From: Brenneria goodwinii
Lineage (GTDB): Bacteria; Pseudomonadota; Gammaproteobacteria; Enterobacterales; Enterobacteriaceae
Direction of reading: 5' to 3'
NCBI RefSeq assembly: GCF_002291445.1
Contig: NZ_CP014137.1
Span: forward strand, 5,146,001-5,210,000
DNA: 64,000 nt
Shown: in pieces, positions 53,831 through 61,171 of the stretch
Position numbering within the stretch: position 1 is the stretch's first letter
How the letters are laid out: each line of letters opens with the position of its first letter
Made by a program: the position numbers and the translations under genes
The notes under the pieces: model-generated
Databases searched by the model: none
What the model was told of the DNA's origin: nothing
What the model saw: only the letters and a program-made list of their open reading frames with translations

Positions 53831-54793
53831 TCATTTGCATGTATAGACGACGCCGTTGGCTTCATCTATCTGACGAATTACCTGCCAGGTATCCTTGAAG
53901 GTGATGGGGATGAACGCTTCCTGCGGCGGCTCGGAGTGCTTGAACTCTTCAAGCAGTTTCGATCCTTCCCATTGGTAAGTGAAAAACGCTTTCTTGATCT
54001 TTTCCTGTAATTCCGGCGTCAGGTTATGCGCCATACCGTAACCGGTGGTCGGGAAAGTCTGGGATTTGTAGATCGACTTAACCTGATCGGCTTTCACCAC
54101 GTCGCGCGCGATCATGCGGTTCAACACGGAGTTGGCGACGGCGGCGGCGGGGTAGTCGTGGTTGGCGACGCCCAGGATCGAGTTGTCGTGCTTGCCGGAG
54201 AATACCGGTTCAAAATCTTTGCCCGGCACCATGTTATATTCGGCTTTAAGGATGGCGGAGGGCGCTTTATATCCTGAGTTTGAGGTTTCGGACGTGAAGG
54301 CCAGCTGTTTTCCTTTGATGTCCTCAACCTTTTCGATGCCGGAACCCGGCCAGGTGATGATCTCCATTTCGTAGCCGAAAGCGCCTTGTTTGGAAGCCAT
54401 CATCGCAAAGGGGTGGAAACCGGCGCAGGCGACGGCGATAGGGTTGCCGCCGGTATTGAATCCGGCCACATGCAGGCGGCCTGCCCGCATCGCCTCGATC
54501 TGCGCGGCATTGGATTGTACCGGGAAGAACTGAACCTTTTTCCCAGTCACTTCCGCCATATGTTCGAGGAAACCCTGCCAGATATCAGCGTAAACCGCCG
54601 GATCTTCAACCGGGGTGTAGGCGAAAATCAACGTATCGGGATCGACCTGCAGTTTCTTATCCGTTGGAGTATCGGCGACCATATCGCCATCCGCGTCGGT
54701 ATAACGGCTATCCAGTTTGAATTCCGCCTGGGCGGGAAGGGCAAGAGTGACTATAGACAGTGACAGCGCCAATGCCGCATAACGCATTTTCAT
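53831..54793 (-). CDS. phnD: Phosphonate-type ABC transporter binding protein PhnD
   Basis: The periplasmic receptor of the importer, 320 residues from the ATG at 54793, which is preceded by GGAG; the frame extends to 54805. A signal peptide of about 24 residues ends in PAQA. The mature N-terminus has an unusual DADGDMVADTP stretch (near residue 35), like a calcium-binding DxDGD loop. The type II binding fold (PhnD/SsuA group) follows, with TETSNSGYKAPSAI near 185. First gene of phnDCEE. No C-P lyase or other phosphonate catabolic gene lies nearby, so the ligand (phosphonate, phosphite or another anion) is open. Confidence 0.88.
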   Translation of the reverse strand: MKMRYAALALSLSIVTLALPAQAEFKLDSRYTDADGDMVADTPTDKKLQVDPDTLIFAYTPVEDPAVYADIWQGFLEHMAEVTGKKVQFFPVQSNAAQIEAMRAGRLHVAGFNTGGNPIAVACAGFHPFAMMASKQGAFGYEMEIITWPGSGIEKVEDIKGKQLAFTSETSNSGYKAPSAILKAEYNMVPGKDFEPVFSGKHDNSILGVANHDYPAAAVANSVLNRMIARDVVKADQVKSIYKSQTFPTTGYGMAHNLTPELQEKIKKAFFTYQWEGSKLLEEFKHSEPPQEAFIPITFKDTWQVIRQIDEANGVVYTCK

Positions 54794-54951
54794 GACGTTC
54801 TCCATGTAGCCAGAAGGTAAATAAATTAAGTAGTAATAAGTTGAAACTATCGATGTTGGGTAAATTTAATCAGGGTGATTATTCGGCAGATTTAATACGA
54901 CTCTGTGATCGTTCAGAGACAGTTCTATGACAGAGGGGCAGGGTTGAAAAG

Positions 54952-54979
54952 GGAACCTAACCGTTGGAAAGGATACATA
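54952..54979 (+). promoter_or_regulatory. Candidate hrp box (HrpL promoter)
   Basis: The sequence is GGAACC-N15-ATACATA. The upstream element is perfect and the spacing is right. The downstream element matches CCACNNA at three of five fixed positions (A, C and the final A). It lies 32 bases before the ATG at 55011. HrpL is the ECF sigma factor for type III secretion genes in plant-pathogenic enterobacteria. Confidence 0.5.
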
Positions 54980-55010
54980 GAGCCATAACTCTATGGCGTA
55001 GGGAGAAATT

Positions 55011-55721
55011 ATGGGACTGTGCGTATCGAAATCTTCCGCATCCGATTTTATGTCCGCTGGCGTTGGCGACGCGGCGGGAAGTTCTGGCGTTTCCGGCAAT
55101 GGTAAATCGTGGTCTGACATGGTATCGAATATCAGAAATCCGGATGACGACAGCAGGGTAGCGGCGTTGATCAATATGATAGGAATGATCTATGACGCAT
55201 CAAAAACGCTTCGGGAGCGAATGAATATTATCGATCGCGAGGGCGGGGTCGCCCTGCGCATTGTGCCTGACGGCGACATCCAGCATAGTTTTGGACATGC
55301 GGAGACGCTCATTCCACAGCGGGAAGCGGTAATTGCGCAATCCACGGCGCAAAATGTGAAAGGCGGTCATTTTCGTCCTCTGAGCATCATGCTGGTTGAG
55401 CTGACGAACATGAGCCGCGCCAATGACTTCCAACGGGTTATGACAAAATTCGATCAGGGCTATTGCGGTGTGGAAAGGGCTGCGCATGATTTAGAGCAGG
55501 TTGAGTATCAAACCACGCTGAATATGGGCCAATATTACAAAGAGGCGAGATCGGTTATTCAGCACCTGGATTATGGCACGCCCTCTTTATGGTATTTGCA
55601 GGCAAACGGAGACGCATACTATCCCACCTTTGAGCATTACTTCAGGAACATGTGCGATAGCGGGCATACTGATGCTTACAGAAACAATTTGCAGAGAACA
55701 ATGAATGAGCACTCTGCGTAA
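55011..55721 (+). CDS. Putative type III effector-like protein with N-myristoylation motif
   Basis: A 236-residue protein of no family I can name. It begins MGLCVSKSS: glycine 2, cysteine 4 and serine 6 match the eukaryotic N-myristoylation (and palmitoylation) signal found on plant-targeted effectors such as AvrB, AvrRpm1 and AvrPto. The first 40 residues are rich in Ser and Gly and low in acidic residues, as in type III secretion signals. The rest looks globular, with conserved-looking segments HFRPLSIMLVELTNMS (about 116-131) and a helical DLEQVEYQTTLNMGQYY (about 158-174). There is no signal peptide or membrane helix. AGGGAG precedes the ATG, and a candidate hrp box lies upstream. It stands alone between phnD (divergent) and leuD (convergent). 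Confidence 0.6.
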   Translation: MGLCVSKSSASDFMSAGVGDAAGSSGVSGNGKSWSDMVSNIRNPDDDSRVAALINMIGMIYDASKTLRERMNIIDREGGVALRIVPDGDIQHSFGHAETLIPQREAVIAQSTAQNVKGGHFRPLSIMLVELTNMSRANDFQRVMTKFDQGYCGVERAAHDLEQVEYQTTLNMGQYYKEARSVIQHLDYGTPSLWYLQANGDAYYPTFEHYFRNMCDSGHTDAYRNNLQRTMNEHSA

Positions 55722-55787
55722 GGCGGGGTTTCCCCGGTCTTGGTCAGCCCTTCTTGCCGGAGGTATTCAGTGCGGGTTATCGGACAA

Positions 55788-55836
55788 GCAATCATTCCGC
55801 TCGCCGTCGATTCGGCGTGGCGGGCGGAATGATTGC
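55788..55836. repeat. Long inverted repeat between convergent genes
   Basis: GCAATCATTCCGC at 55788-55800 pairs with GCGGAATGATTGC at 55824-55836, 13 perfect base pairs around a GC-rich 23-base centre. It stands between the effector-like gene and leuD, which converge, and probably ends one or both transcripts. No U-run follows. Confidence 0.6.
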
Positions 55837-55846
55837 CAGATGAAGA

Positions 55847-56449
55847 TCAGTGGAGGAAAGACGGCTGTTTCAGCTCGTAATCGGCAATGGCCGCTTCGTG
55901 CTGCAATGTCAGGCCGATGTTGTCCAGACCGTTGAGCATGCAGTGACGGCGGAAGCTGTCAATTTCAAACGGATAGCTTTTGCCGCCGGCCAATACGGTC
56001 TGGTTTTCCAAATCGACGGTGAAAGTAACGCCTTCTTCACTCTCGACCAGTTTGAACAGCGTATCGACATCCGCTTCGCTCAATCGTACCGGCAGCAGCT
56101 GGTTATTGAGCGCATTACCGTAAAAGATATCGGCAAAGCTCGGTGCAATCACAGCCTGAATACCGTAATCGGTCAGCGCCCAGGGAGCGTGTTCGCGTGA
56201 AGAGCCGCAGCCGAAGTTTTCCCGCGCCAGCAGGATGCTGGCGCCTTTATAGCGCGGTTTGTTCAGCACAAAATCAGGGTTAGGCTGCTGGCCTGATTCA
56301 TCCAGAAAACGCCAATCGTTGAACAGGTGCTGGCCGAAACCGGTACGCGTCACCTTTTGCAGAAACTGCTTGGGAATGATTGCGTCGGTATCAACGTTAG
56401 CGGCATCCAGAGGAACCACCAGACCAGTATGTTGAGTAAATTTAGTCAT
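55847..56449 (-). CDS. leuD: 3-isopropylmalate dehydratase small subunit LeuD
   Basis: LeuD with LeuC isomerises 2-isopropylmalate to 3-isopropylmalate. It has 200 residues (E. coli 201) and the swivelling-domain motif in NFGCGSSREHAPWAL near residue 75. The ATG at 56449 follows the leuC stop by 13 bases. It is the last gene of leuABCD. Confidence 0.97.
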   Translation of the reverse strand: MTKFTQHTGLVVPLDAANVDTDAIIPKQFLQKVTRTGFGQHLFNDWRFLDESGQQPNPDFVLNKPRYKGASILLARENFGCGSSREHAPWALTDYGIQAVIAPSFADIFYGNALNNQLLPVRLSEADVDTLFKLVESEEGVTFTVDLENQTVLAGGKSYPFEIDSFRRHCMLNGLDNIGLTLQHEAAIADYELKQPSFLH

Positions 56450-56462
56450 GTCGGCTTCTCTC

Positions 56463-57863
56463 TTAATTCAACTCGCGGATATCGGCAAAACGGCCGGTGA
56501 CGGCGGCGGCGGCGGCCATCGCCGGGCTCACCAGATGCGTGCGTCCCGCGCGGCCCTGACGGCCTTCAAAGTTACGGTTGCTGGTGGAAGCACAGCGTTC
56601 GCCGGGGTTCAGGCGGTCGTTATTCATCGCCAGACACATAGAGCAACCGGGTAAACGCCATTCGAAGCCGGCTTCGATAAACACTTTATCCAGCCCTTCC
56701 AGTTCGGCCATGGTTTTTACCGGGCCGGAGCCTGGCACCACGATGGCCTGCACGCCGTCGGCGACTTTACGCCCCTTGGCGATCTCCGCCGCCGCACGCA
56801 AATCTTCGATACGCGAGTTGGTGCAGGAGCCGATGAACACTTTATCGATCGCCACCTCGGTCAGTTTGATGCCGGGCTGCAAATCCATATACGCCAGCGC
56901 CTTGGCGGCGGAAGCGCGTTCCACCGGATCGCTGAAGGATTCGGGCGCAGGGATCGTCTCATTGACGGCAATCACCTGACCGGGGTTGGTGCCCCAGGTG
57001 ACCTGCGGCGCAATCTGGGCGGCATTCAGCGTAACGACGGTATCGAAACTGGCGTCGGCATCGGATTCCAGCGTGCTCCAGTAAGCCACCGCGGCATCCC
57101 AGTCGGCGCCTTTGGGCGCGAACTGACGCCCTTTCAGATAGTCGAATGTCGTTTCGTCGGGCGCGACCAGGCCCGCCTTGGCGCCCATTTCAATCGCCAT
57201 GTTGCACAGCGTCATGCGGCCTTCCATGCTCAGAGCCTGAATGGCCTTGCCGCAGAATTCAACCACATGGCCGGTACCGCCTGCGCTACCGGTTTTACCG
57301 ATAATCGCCAGTACGATGTCTTTGGCGGTAATTCCCGGCGCGGCATCGCCGATAACTTCAATCTTCATGGTTTTAGCGCGCCCTTGTTTCAGGGTCTGCG
57401 TCGCCATCACATGCTCCACTTCAGACGTGCCGATACCAAAAGCCAGAGAGCCGAAGGCGCCGTGCGTGGCGGTGTGGGAGTCGCCGCAGACGATGGTCAT
57501 CCCCGGCAGCGTCATCCCCTGCTCAGGACCGATGACGTGGACGATCCCCTGGTACGGGTGATTCAGGTCATACAGCTGCACGCCGAATTCAGCGCAGTTT
57601 TTTATCAGTTCCTGCATCTGAATACGGGCCATTTCACCACAGGCGTTGATGTCTTTGGTCTGGGTGGAAACGTTGTGGTCCATGGTGGCGAAGGTTTTAC
57701 CCGGCTGACGCAGTTTACGTCCTTTGGCGCGCAGGCCGTCAAAGGCCTGCGGCGAGGTCACTTCGTGTACCAGGTGACGGTCAATATACAGCAGGGGCGT
57801 TTCATTCGGCGCTTCGTAGACGACATGCGCATCGAACAATTTTTGATATAACGTCTTACTCAT
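56463..57863 (-). CDS. leuC: 3-isopropylmalate dehydratase large subunit LeuC
   Basis: The catalytic aconitase-type subunit, 466 residues like E. coli. The three 4Fe-4S cysteines are in SCTNSRIEDL near residue 347 and PGCSMCLAMNNDRL near 407-410. Three ATGs lie in a row at 57869, 57866 and 57863; AAGGGG spacing favours the third, which matches the E. coli start MAKTLYEK. The first two overlap the leuB stop. Confidence 0.97.
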   Translation of the reverse strand: MSKTLYQKLFDAHVVYEAPNETPLLYIDRHLVHEVTSPQAFDGLRAKGRKLRQPGKTFATMDHNVSTQTKDINACGEMARIQMQELIKNCAEFGVQLYDLNHPYQGIVHVIGPEQGMTLPGMTIVCGDSHTATHGAFGSLAFGIGTSEVEHVMATQTLKQGRAKTMKIEVIGDAAPGITAKDIVLAIIGKTGSAGGTGHVVEFCGKAIQALSMEGRMTLCNMAIEMGAKAGLVAPDETTFDYLKGRQFAPKGADWDAAVAYWSTLESDADASFDTVVTLNAAQIAPQVTWGTNPGQVIAVNETIPAPESFSDPVERASAAKALAYMDLQPGIKLTEVAIDKVFIGSCTNSRIEDLRAAAEIAKGRKVADGVQAIVVPGSGPVKTMAELEGLDKVFIEAGFEWRLPGCSMCLAMNNDRLNPGERCASTSNRNFEGRQGRAGRTHLVSPAMAAAAAVTGRFADIRELN

Positions 57864-57865
57864 CA

Positions 57866-58957
57866 TCATGCCCCTTGTGCAACAAACCGGGCGATGATAT
57901 CGCCCATTTCATCCGTACCGACCGCATTGCCTTCGCTGGCCAGATCCGACGTGCGATAGCCTTCGGCCAGCGCCGTGTTAACCGCTTTTTCGATAGCGGC
58001 GGCGGCATCATCAGCCCCCAGGCTGTAGCGTAACAGCAGCGCCAGAGACAAAATCTGCGCAATGGGGTTGGCGATATTTTTACCTGCGATATCCGGTGCG
58101 GAACCCCCTGCCGGTTCGTACAGACCAAAACCCTGTTCGTTCAGGCTGGCGGACGGCAACATGCCCATCGAACCGGTGATCATGGCGCATTCGTCGGACA
58201 GAATGTCGCCGAACAGGTTGGAGCACAGCACCACATCGAACTGCGAGGGGTCTTTGATCAACTGCATGGTGGCGTTGTCGATATACATATGCGACAGCTT
58301 CACGTCAGGGTAGCTTTTCGCAATTTCATTGACGATTTCACGCCACAGGATGGAGCTTTGCAGGACGTTGGCTTTATCAATAGAGGTTACGATACTGCGG
58401 CGTTTCCGGGCTGATTCGAAAGCGATATGAGCGATACGCTCAATCTCGAAGCGGTGATAAACCTCGGTATCGAATGCGCGTTCGTACTGACCGCTGCCTT
58501 CGCGGCCCTTCGGCTGACCGAAGTAGATGCCGCCCGTCAGTTCACGCACGCACAGAATATCAAAGCCCTTGGCGGCAATATCGCCGCGCAGCGGACAGAA
58601 GGCTTCCAGCCCTTGATACAGGCGCGCCGGACGCAAGTTGCTGAACAGGCGGAAATGCTTACGCAACGGCAGCAATGCGCCACGCTCAGGCTGTTCGTTC
58701 GGGGGCAGATGCTCCCACTTCGGACCGCCGACTGAACCGAACAGGATCGCATCGGCCTGCTCGCAGCCGGCAATGGTTGCCTGCGGCAGCGGCATACCCT
58801 GACGGTCAATGGCAATGCCGCCCACGTCGTATTCGCTGGTGGTAATCCGCATGTCGAAACGTTGACGTACCGCTTCCAATACTTTGTGGGCCTGTACCAT
58901 TACTTCCGGGCCAATACCGTCTCCGGGTAAGACGGCAATATGGTAACTTTTTGTCAT
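57866..58957 (-). CDS. leuB: 3-isopropylmalate dehydrogenase LeuB
   Basis: LeuB oxidatively decarboxylates 3-isopropylmalate to 2-oxoisocaproate with NAD. It has 363 residues (E. coli 363). The isopropylmalate dehydrogenase signature appears around SHMYIDNATMQLIKDPSQFDVVLCSNLFGDILSD at about residues 223-256 (key residues Asp, Asn and Asp binding metal). NAD specificity is shown by the LYEPAGGSAPDIAGK region near 278. Its ATG shares one base with the leuA stop. Confidence 0.97.
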   Translation of the reverse strand: MTKSYHIAVLPGDGIGPEVMVQAHKVLEAVRQRFDMRITTSEYDVGGIAIDRQGMPLPQATIAGCEQADAILFGSVGGPKWEHLPPNEQPERGALLPLRKHFRLFSNLRPARLYQGLEAFCPLRGDIAAKGFDILCVRELTGGIYFGQPKGREGSGQYERAFDTEVYHRFEIERIAHIAFESARKRRSIVTSIDKANVLQSSILWREIVNEIAKSYPDVKLSHMYIDNATMQLIKDPSQFDVVLCSNLFGDILSDECAMITGSMGMLPSASLNEQGFGLYEPAGGSAPDIAGKNIANPIAQILSLALLLRYSLGADDAAAAIEKAVNTALAEGYRTSDLASEGNAVGTDEMGDIIARFVAQGA

Positions 58958-60537
58958 CACACTGTTTCCTGACTATTTTGTTGTTTGCTGTTGTGCTGCT
59001 GCAGACGTTGAATTTCTTTTTCTACCTGCTGAGCGCGTTTGATATTGTTCAGGACGTTCACCATCGCCTGAGCAGAAGATTCGACAATATCCGTTGCCAG
59101 GCCGACGCCATGGAAACGGCGGCCCTGATAATCCGTGACGATATCCACCTGACCTAACGCATCTCTGCCTTGTCCTTTGGCGGTCAGTTGATATTTAACC
59201 AGTGAAATCTGGTATCCGGTGATACGGTTAATCGCCTGATAGACGGCGTCGACCGGGCCGTTGCCGGTAGCGGCTTCGGACTGCGTTTCATCGCCGCACA
59301 CCAGTTTGACCGAGGCGGTCGCCATCACGCTGGAACCGGATTGTACGCTGAAATAGTCCAGACGATAGAATTCCGCGTCTTCTTGCTTATTGTTGATGAA
59401 CGCCAACGCTTCCAGATCATAATCGAAAACCTGGCCTTTTTTGTCAGCCAGTTTCAGGAATTCGGCGTACAGATTATCCAGGTTGTAGTCGCTATCTTTA
59501 TAACCCATCTCTTCCATGCGGTGTTTCACGGCGGCGCGGCCGGAACGCGAGGTCAGGTTCAACTGTACTTCTTTCAGACCGATGGATTCCGGCGTCATGA
59601 TTTCGTAGTTTTCGCGGTTTTTCAGCACGCCGTCCTGATGGATGCCGGACGAGTGGGCAAACGCGTTTGCACCGACGACCGCCTTGTTGGCCGGAATCGG
59701 CATGTTGCAAATCTGGCTGACCAGCTGGCTGGTACGATAGATTTCCTGATGATTGATATCGGTATGCACATGCAGGATGTCATGACGGGTTTTTATCGCC
59801 ATGATCACCTCTTCCAGCGCGCAGTTGCCGGCGCGTTCGCCGATGCCGTTCAGCGTGCCCTCCACCTGGCGGGCCCCGGCGTGAACCGCCGCCATCGCAT
59901 TGCCGACCGCCAGCCCCAAATCGTCGTGGGTGTGAACCGAAATGATGGCCTTATCGATATTGGGTACGCGCTCGTACAGAGAAGCGATGATATTGCCGAA
60001 TTCATGGGGCATGGTATAGCCGACGGTATCCGGAATGTTGATCGTGCGGGCGCCGGCCTCGATCGCCGCCTCCACGACCCGGCTCAGATCCGCAATTGGC
60101 GTACGGCCTGCGTCTTCGCAGGAAAACTCGACGTCGTCGGTGTAGTTGCGTGCGTGCTTGATCATATAGATGGCGCGTTCGATAACGTCATCCAGCGTAC
60201 TGCGCAGTTTGGTGGCGATATGCATCGGCGAGGTGGCGATAAAGGTATGGATGCGGAATGCATCCGCCACGCGCAGCGCCTCGGCGGCAACATCAATATC
60301 CTTTTCTACACAGCGGGTCAGCCCGCAGACCCGGCTATTTTTGACGTTGCGGGCGATAGTCTGTACGGATTCGAAGTCGCCGGGGGAGGAAACCGGGAAG
60401 CCAACTTCCATTACGTCAACGCCCATTCTTTCCAGCGCCAGTGCAATCTGGAGTTTCTCTTTCACACTCAGACTGGCCTGCAGAGCCTGTTCTCCGTCAC
60501 GTAATGTGGTATCAAAAATAATCACTTGTTGGCTCAT
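58957..60537 (-). CDS. leuA: 2-isopropylmalate synthase LeuA
   Basis: LeuA joins acetyl-CoA to 2-oxoisovalerate, the committed and leucine-inhibited step. It has 526 residues (E. coli 523). The TIM-barrel signature is DTTLRDGEQ at the N-terminus, metal histidines are in VHTHDDLGLAVGN near residue 204, and GTLNGIGERAGN follows. The C-terminal third is the leucine-binding regulatory domain. It is the first gene after the leuL leader and attenuator. Confidence 0.97.
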   Translation of the reverse strand: MSQQVIIFDTTLRDGEQALQASLSVKEKLQIALALERMGVDVMEVGFPVSSPGDFESVQTIARNVKNSRVCGLTRCVEKDIDVAAEALRVADAFRIHTFIATSPMHIATKLRSTLDDVIERAIYMIKHARNYTDDVEFSCEDAGRTPIADLSRVVEAAIEAGARTINIPDTVGYTMPHEFGNIIASLYERVPNIDKAIISVHTHDDLGLAVGNAMAAVHAGARQVEGTLNGIGERAGNCALEEVIMAIKTRHDILHVHTDINHQEIYRTSQLVSQICNMPIPANKAVVGANAFAHSSGIHQDGVLKNRENYEIMTPESIGLKEVQLNLTSRSGRAAVKHRMEEMGYKDSDYNLDNLYAEFLKLADKKGQVFDYDLEALAFINNKQEDAEFYRLDYFSVQSGSSVMATASVKLVCGDETQSEAATGNGPVDAVYQAINRITGYQISLVKYQLTAKGQGRDALGQVDIVTDYQGRRFHGVGLATDIVESSAQAMVNVLNNIKRAQQVEKEIQRLQQHNSKQQNSQETV

Positions 60538-60582
60538 CGGTTTGATTCCTTATCGTATTTACTTGGCGCCCGGCGAGTAAAA

Positions 60583-60612
60583 AAAAACCCGCGCATCGGC
60601 GCGGGTTTTTTA
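60583..60612 (-). terminator. Attenuator terminator of leuABCD
   Basis: CCCGCGC pairs with GCGCGGG around a four-base loop, followed on the minus strand by a run of nine or more T. It lies between leuL and leuA. Confidence 0.9.
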
Positions 60613-60628
60613 TTGATGGTGTGAAAAA

Positions 60629-60712
60629 TCAGTTCTGAATTCTGCCCACCAGCATACCGCGCAATGTTGATGCGTTTAGTAGTAGGCCTAGTAGGAAGGA
60701 GTAGTTGAACAT
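60629..60712 (-). CDS. leuL: leu operon leader peptide LeuL, 27 residues
   Basis: The peptide reads MFNYSFLLGLLLNASTLRG then MLVGRIQN. Five of the leucines (7, 8, 10-12) are encoded by CTA, the rarest leucine codon in enterobacteria. Stalling there under leucine shortage would let the antiterminator form. It corresponds to E. coli LeuL (28 residues with four adjacent leucines). Confidence 0.88.
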   Translation of the reverse strand: MFNYSFLLGLLLNASTLRGMLVGRIQN

Positions 60713-61171
60713 GATGTCTCGTCATCTGAAATTGATTCGCTGGTTCTATTGGTACTTGATTTGCAGGGTTATGTCAATATTTGATTTCTTTCGCTTCGGG
60801 GCAATCACCCCCGCACATGCCCGCCGGACGCGTTGTGCGCGCCGTCAAATAACATTGCGGTTTTGAATGATAACGGTAGACTGCTGCCAAAATTATGTAC
60901 GACATATTTATGTTATGTTATGGATAAAAGCGGCTTATGCCGGCAGCGTTTTTAACGGCCCGGTTTTTTAACTACGTTAGATTTTTAACTACGTGAGATG
61001 GTTAACTACGCGTGACATTGATCACCGCCCCGGGGGATGGGCAGGATAGCCCGCCATAAATCTGTTATGTATATTTGAGTAAGAAATTAACATTATTAAA
61101 ACAAAGTGAACGCGGGGATTTCCCCTGTCGATATGAAGCGTACCCGCTTTCTGAACAAAAGAGGCAAACCC
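60713..61171. promoter_or_regulatory. Divergent leu / ilvIH control region, without leuO
   Basis: In E. coli the gene leuO lies between leuL and ilvI; here the whole interval is 459 bases and holds no such gene. It contains the leu promoter, the ilvIH promoter (an Lrp target in E. coli) and, at 61030-61064, a GC-rich hairpin element shared with the livJ-livH spacer. Confidence 0.6.
61030..61064 (+). repeat. Hairpin element shared with the livH upstream region
   Basis: CCGGGGGATGGGCAGGATAG, then CCCGCCATAAATCTG. The copy at 16639-16671 differs at only a few positions and one base of spacing. Both carry a GGGC/GCCC stem with an AGGANA loop, and both lie upstream of branched-chain amino acid genes. 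Confidence 0.55.

Noticed and set aside
55126..55180. Small antisense frame spanning the effector start (54866-55174)
   Set aside because: Overlaps the effector gene and its promoter; no start signal, and the sense gene has far better support.
59341..60504. 387-codon open frame antisense to leuA
   Set aside because: Complement of a highly conserved coding sequence; no independent support.
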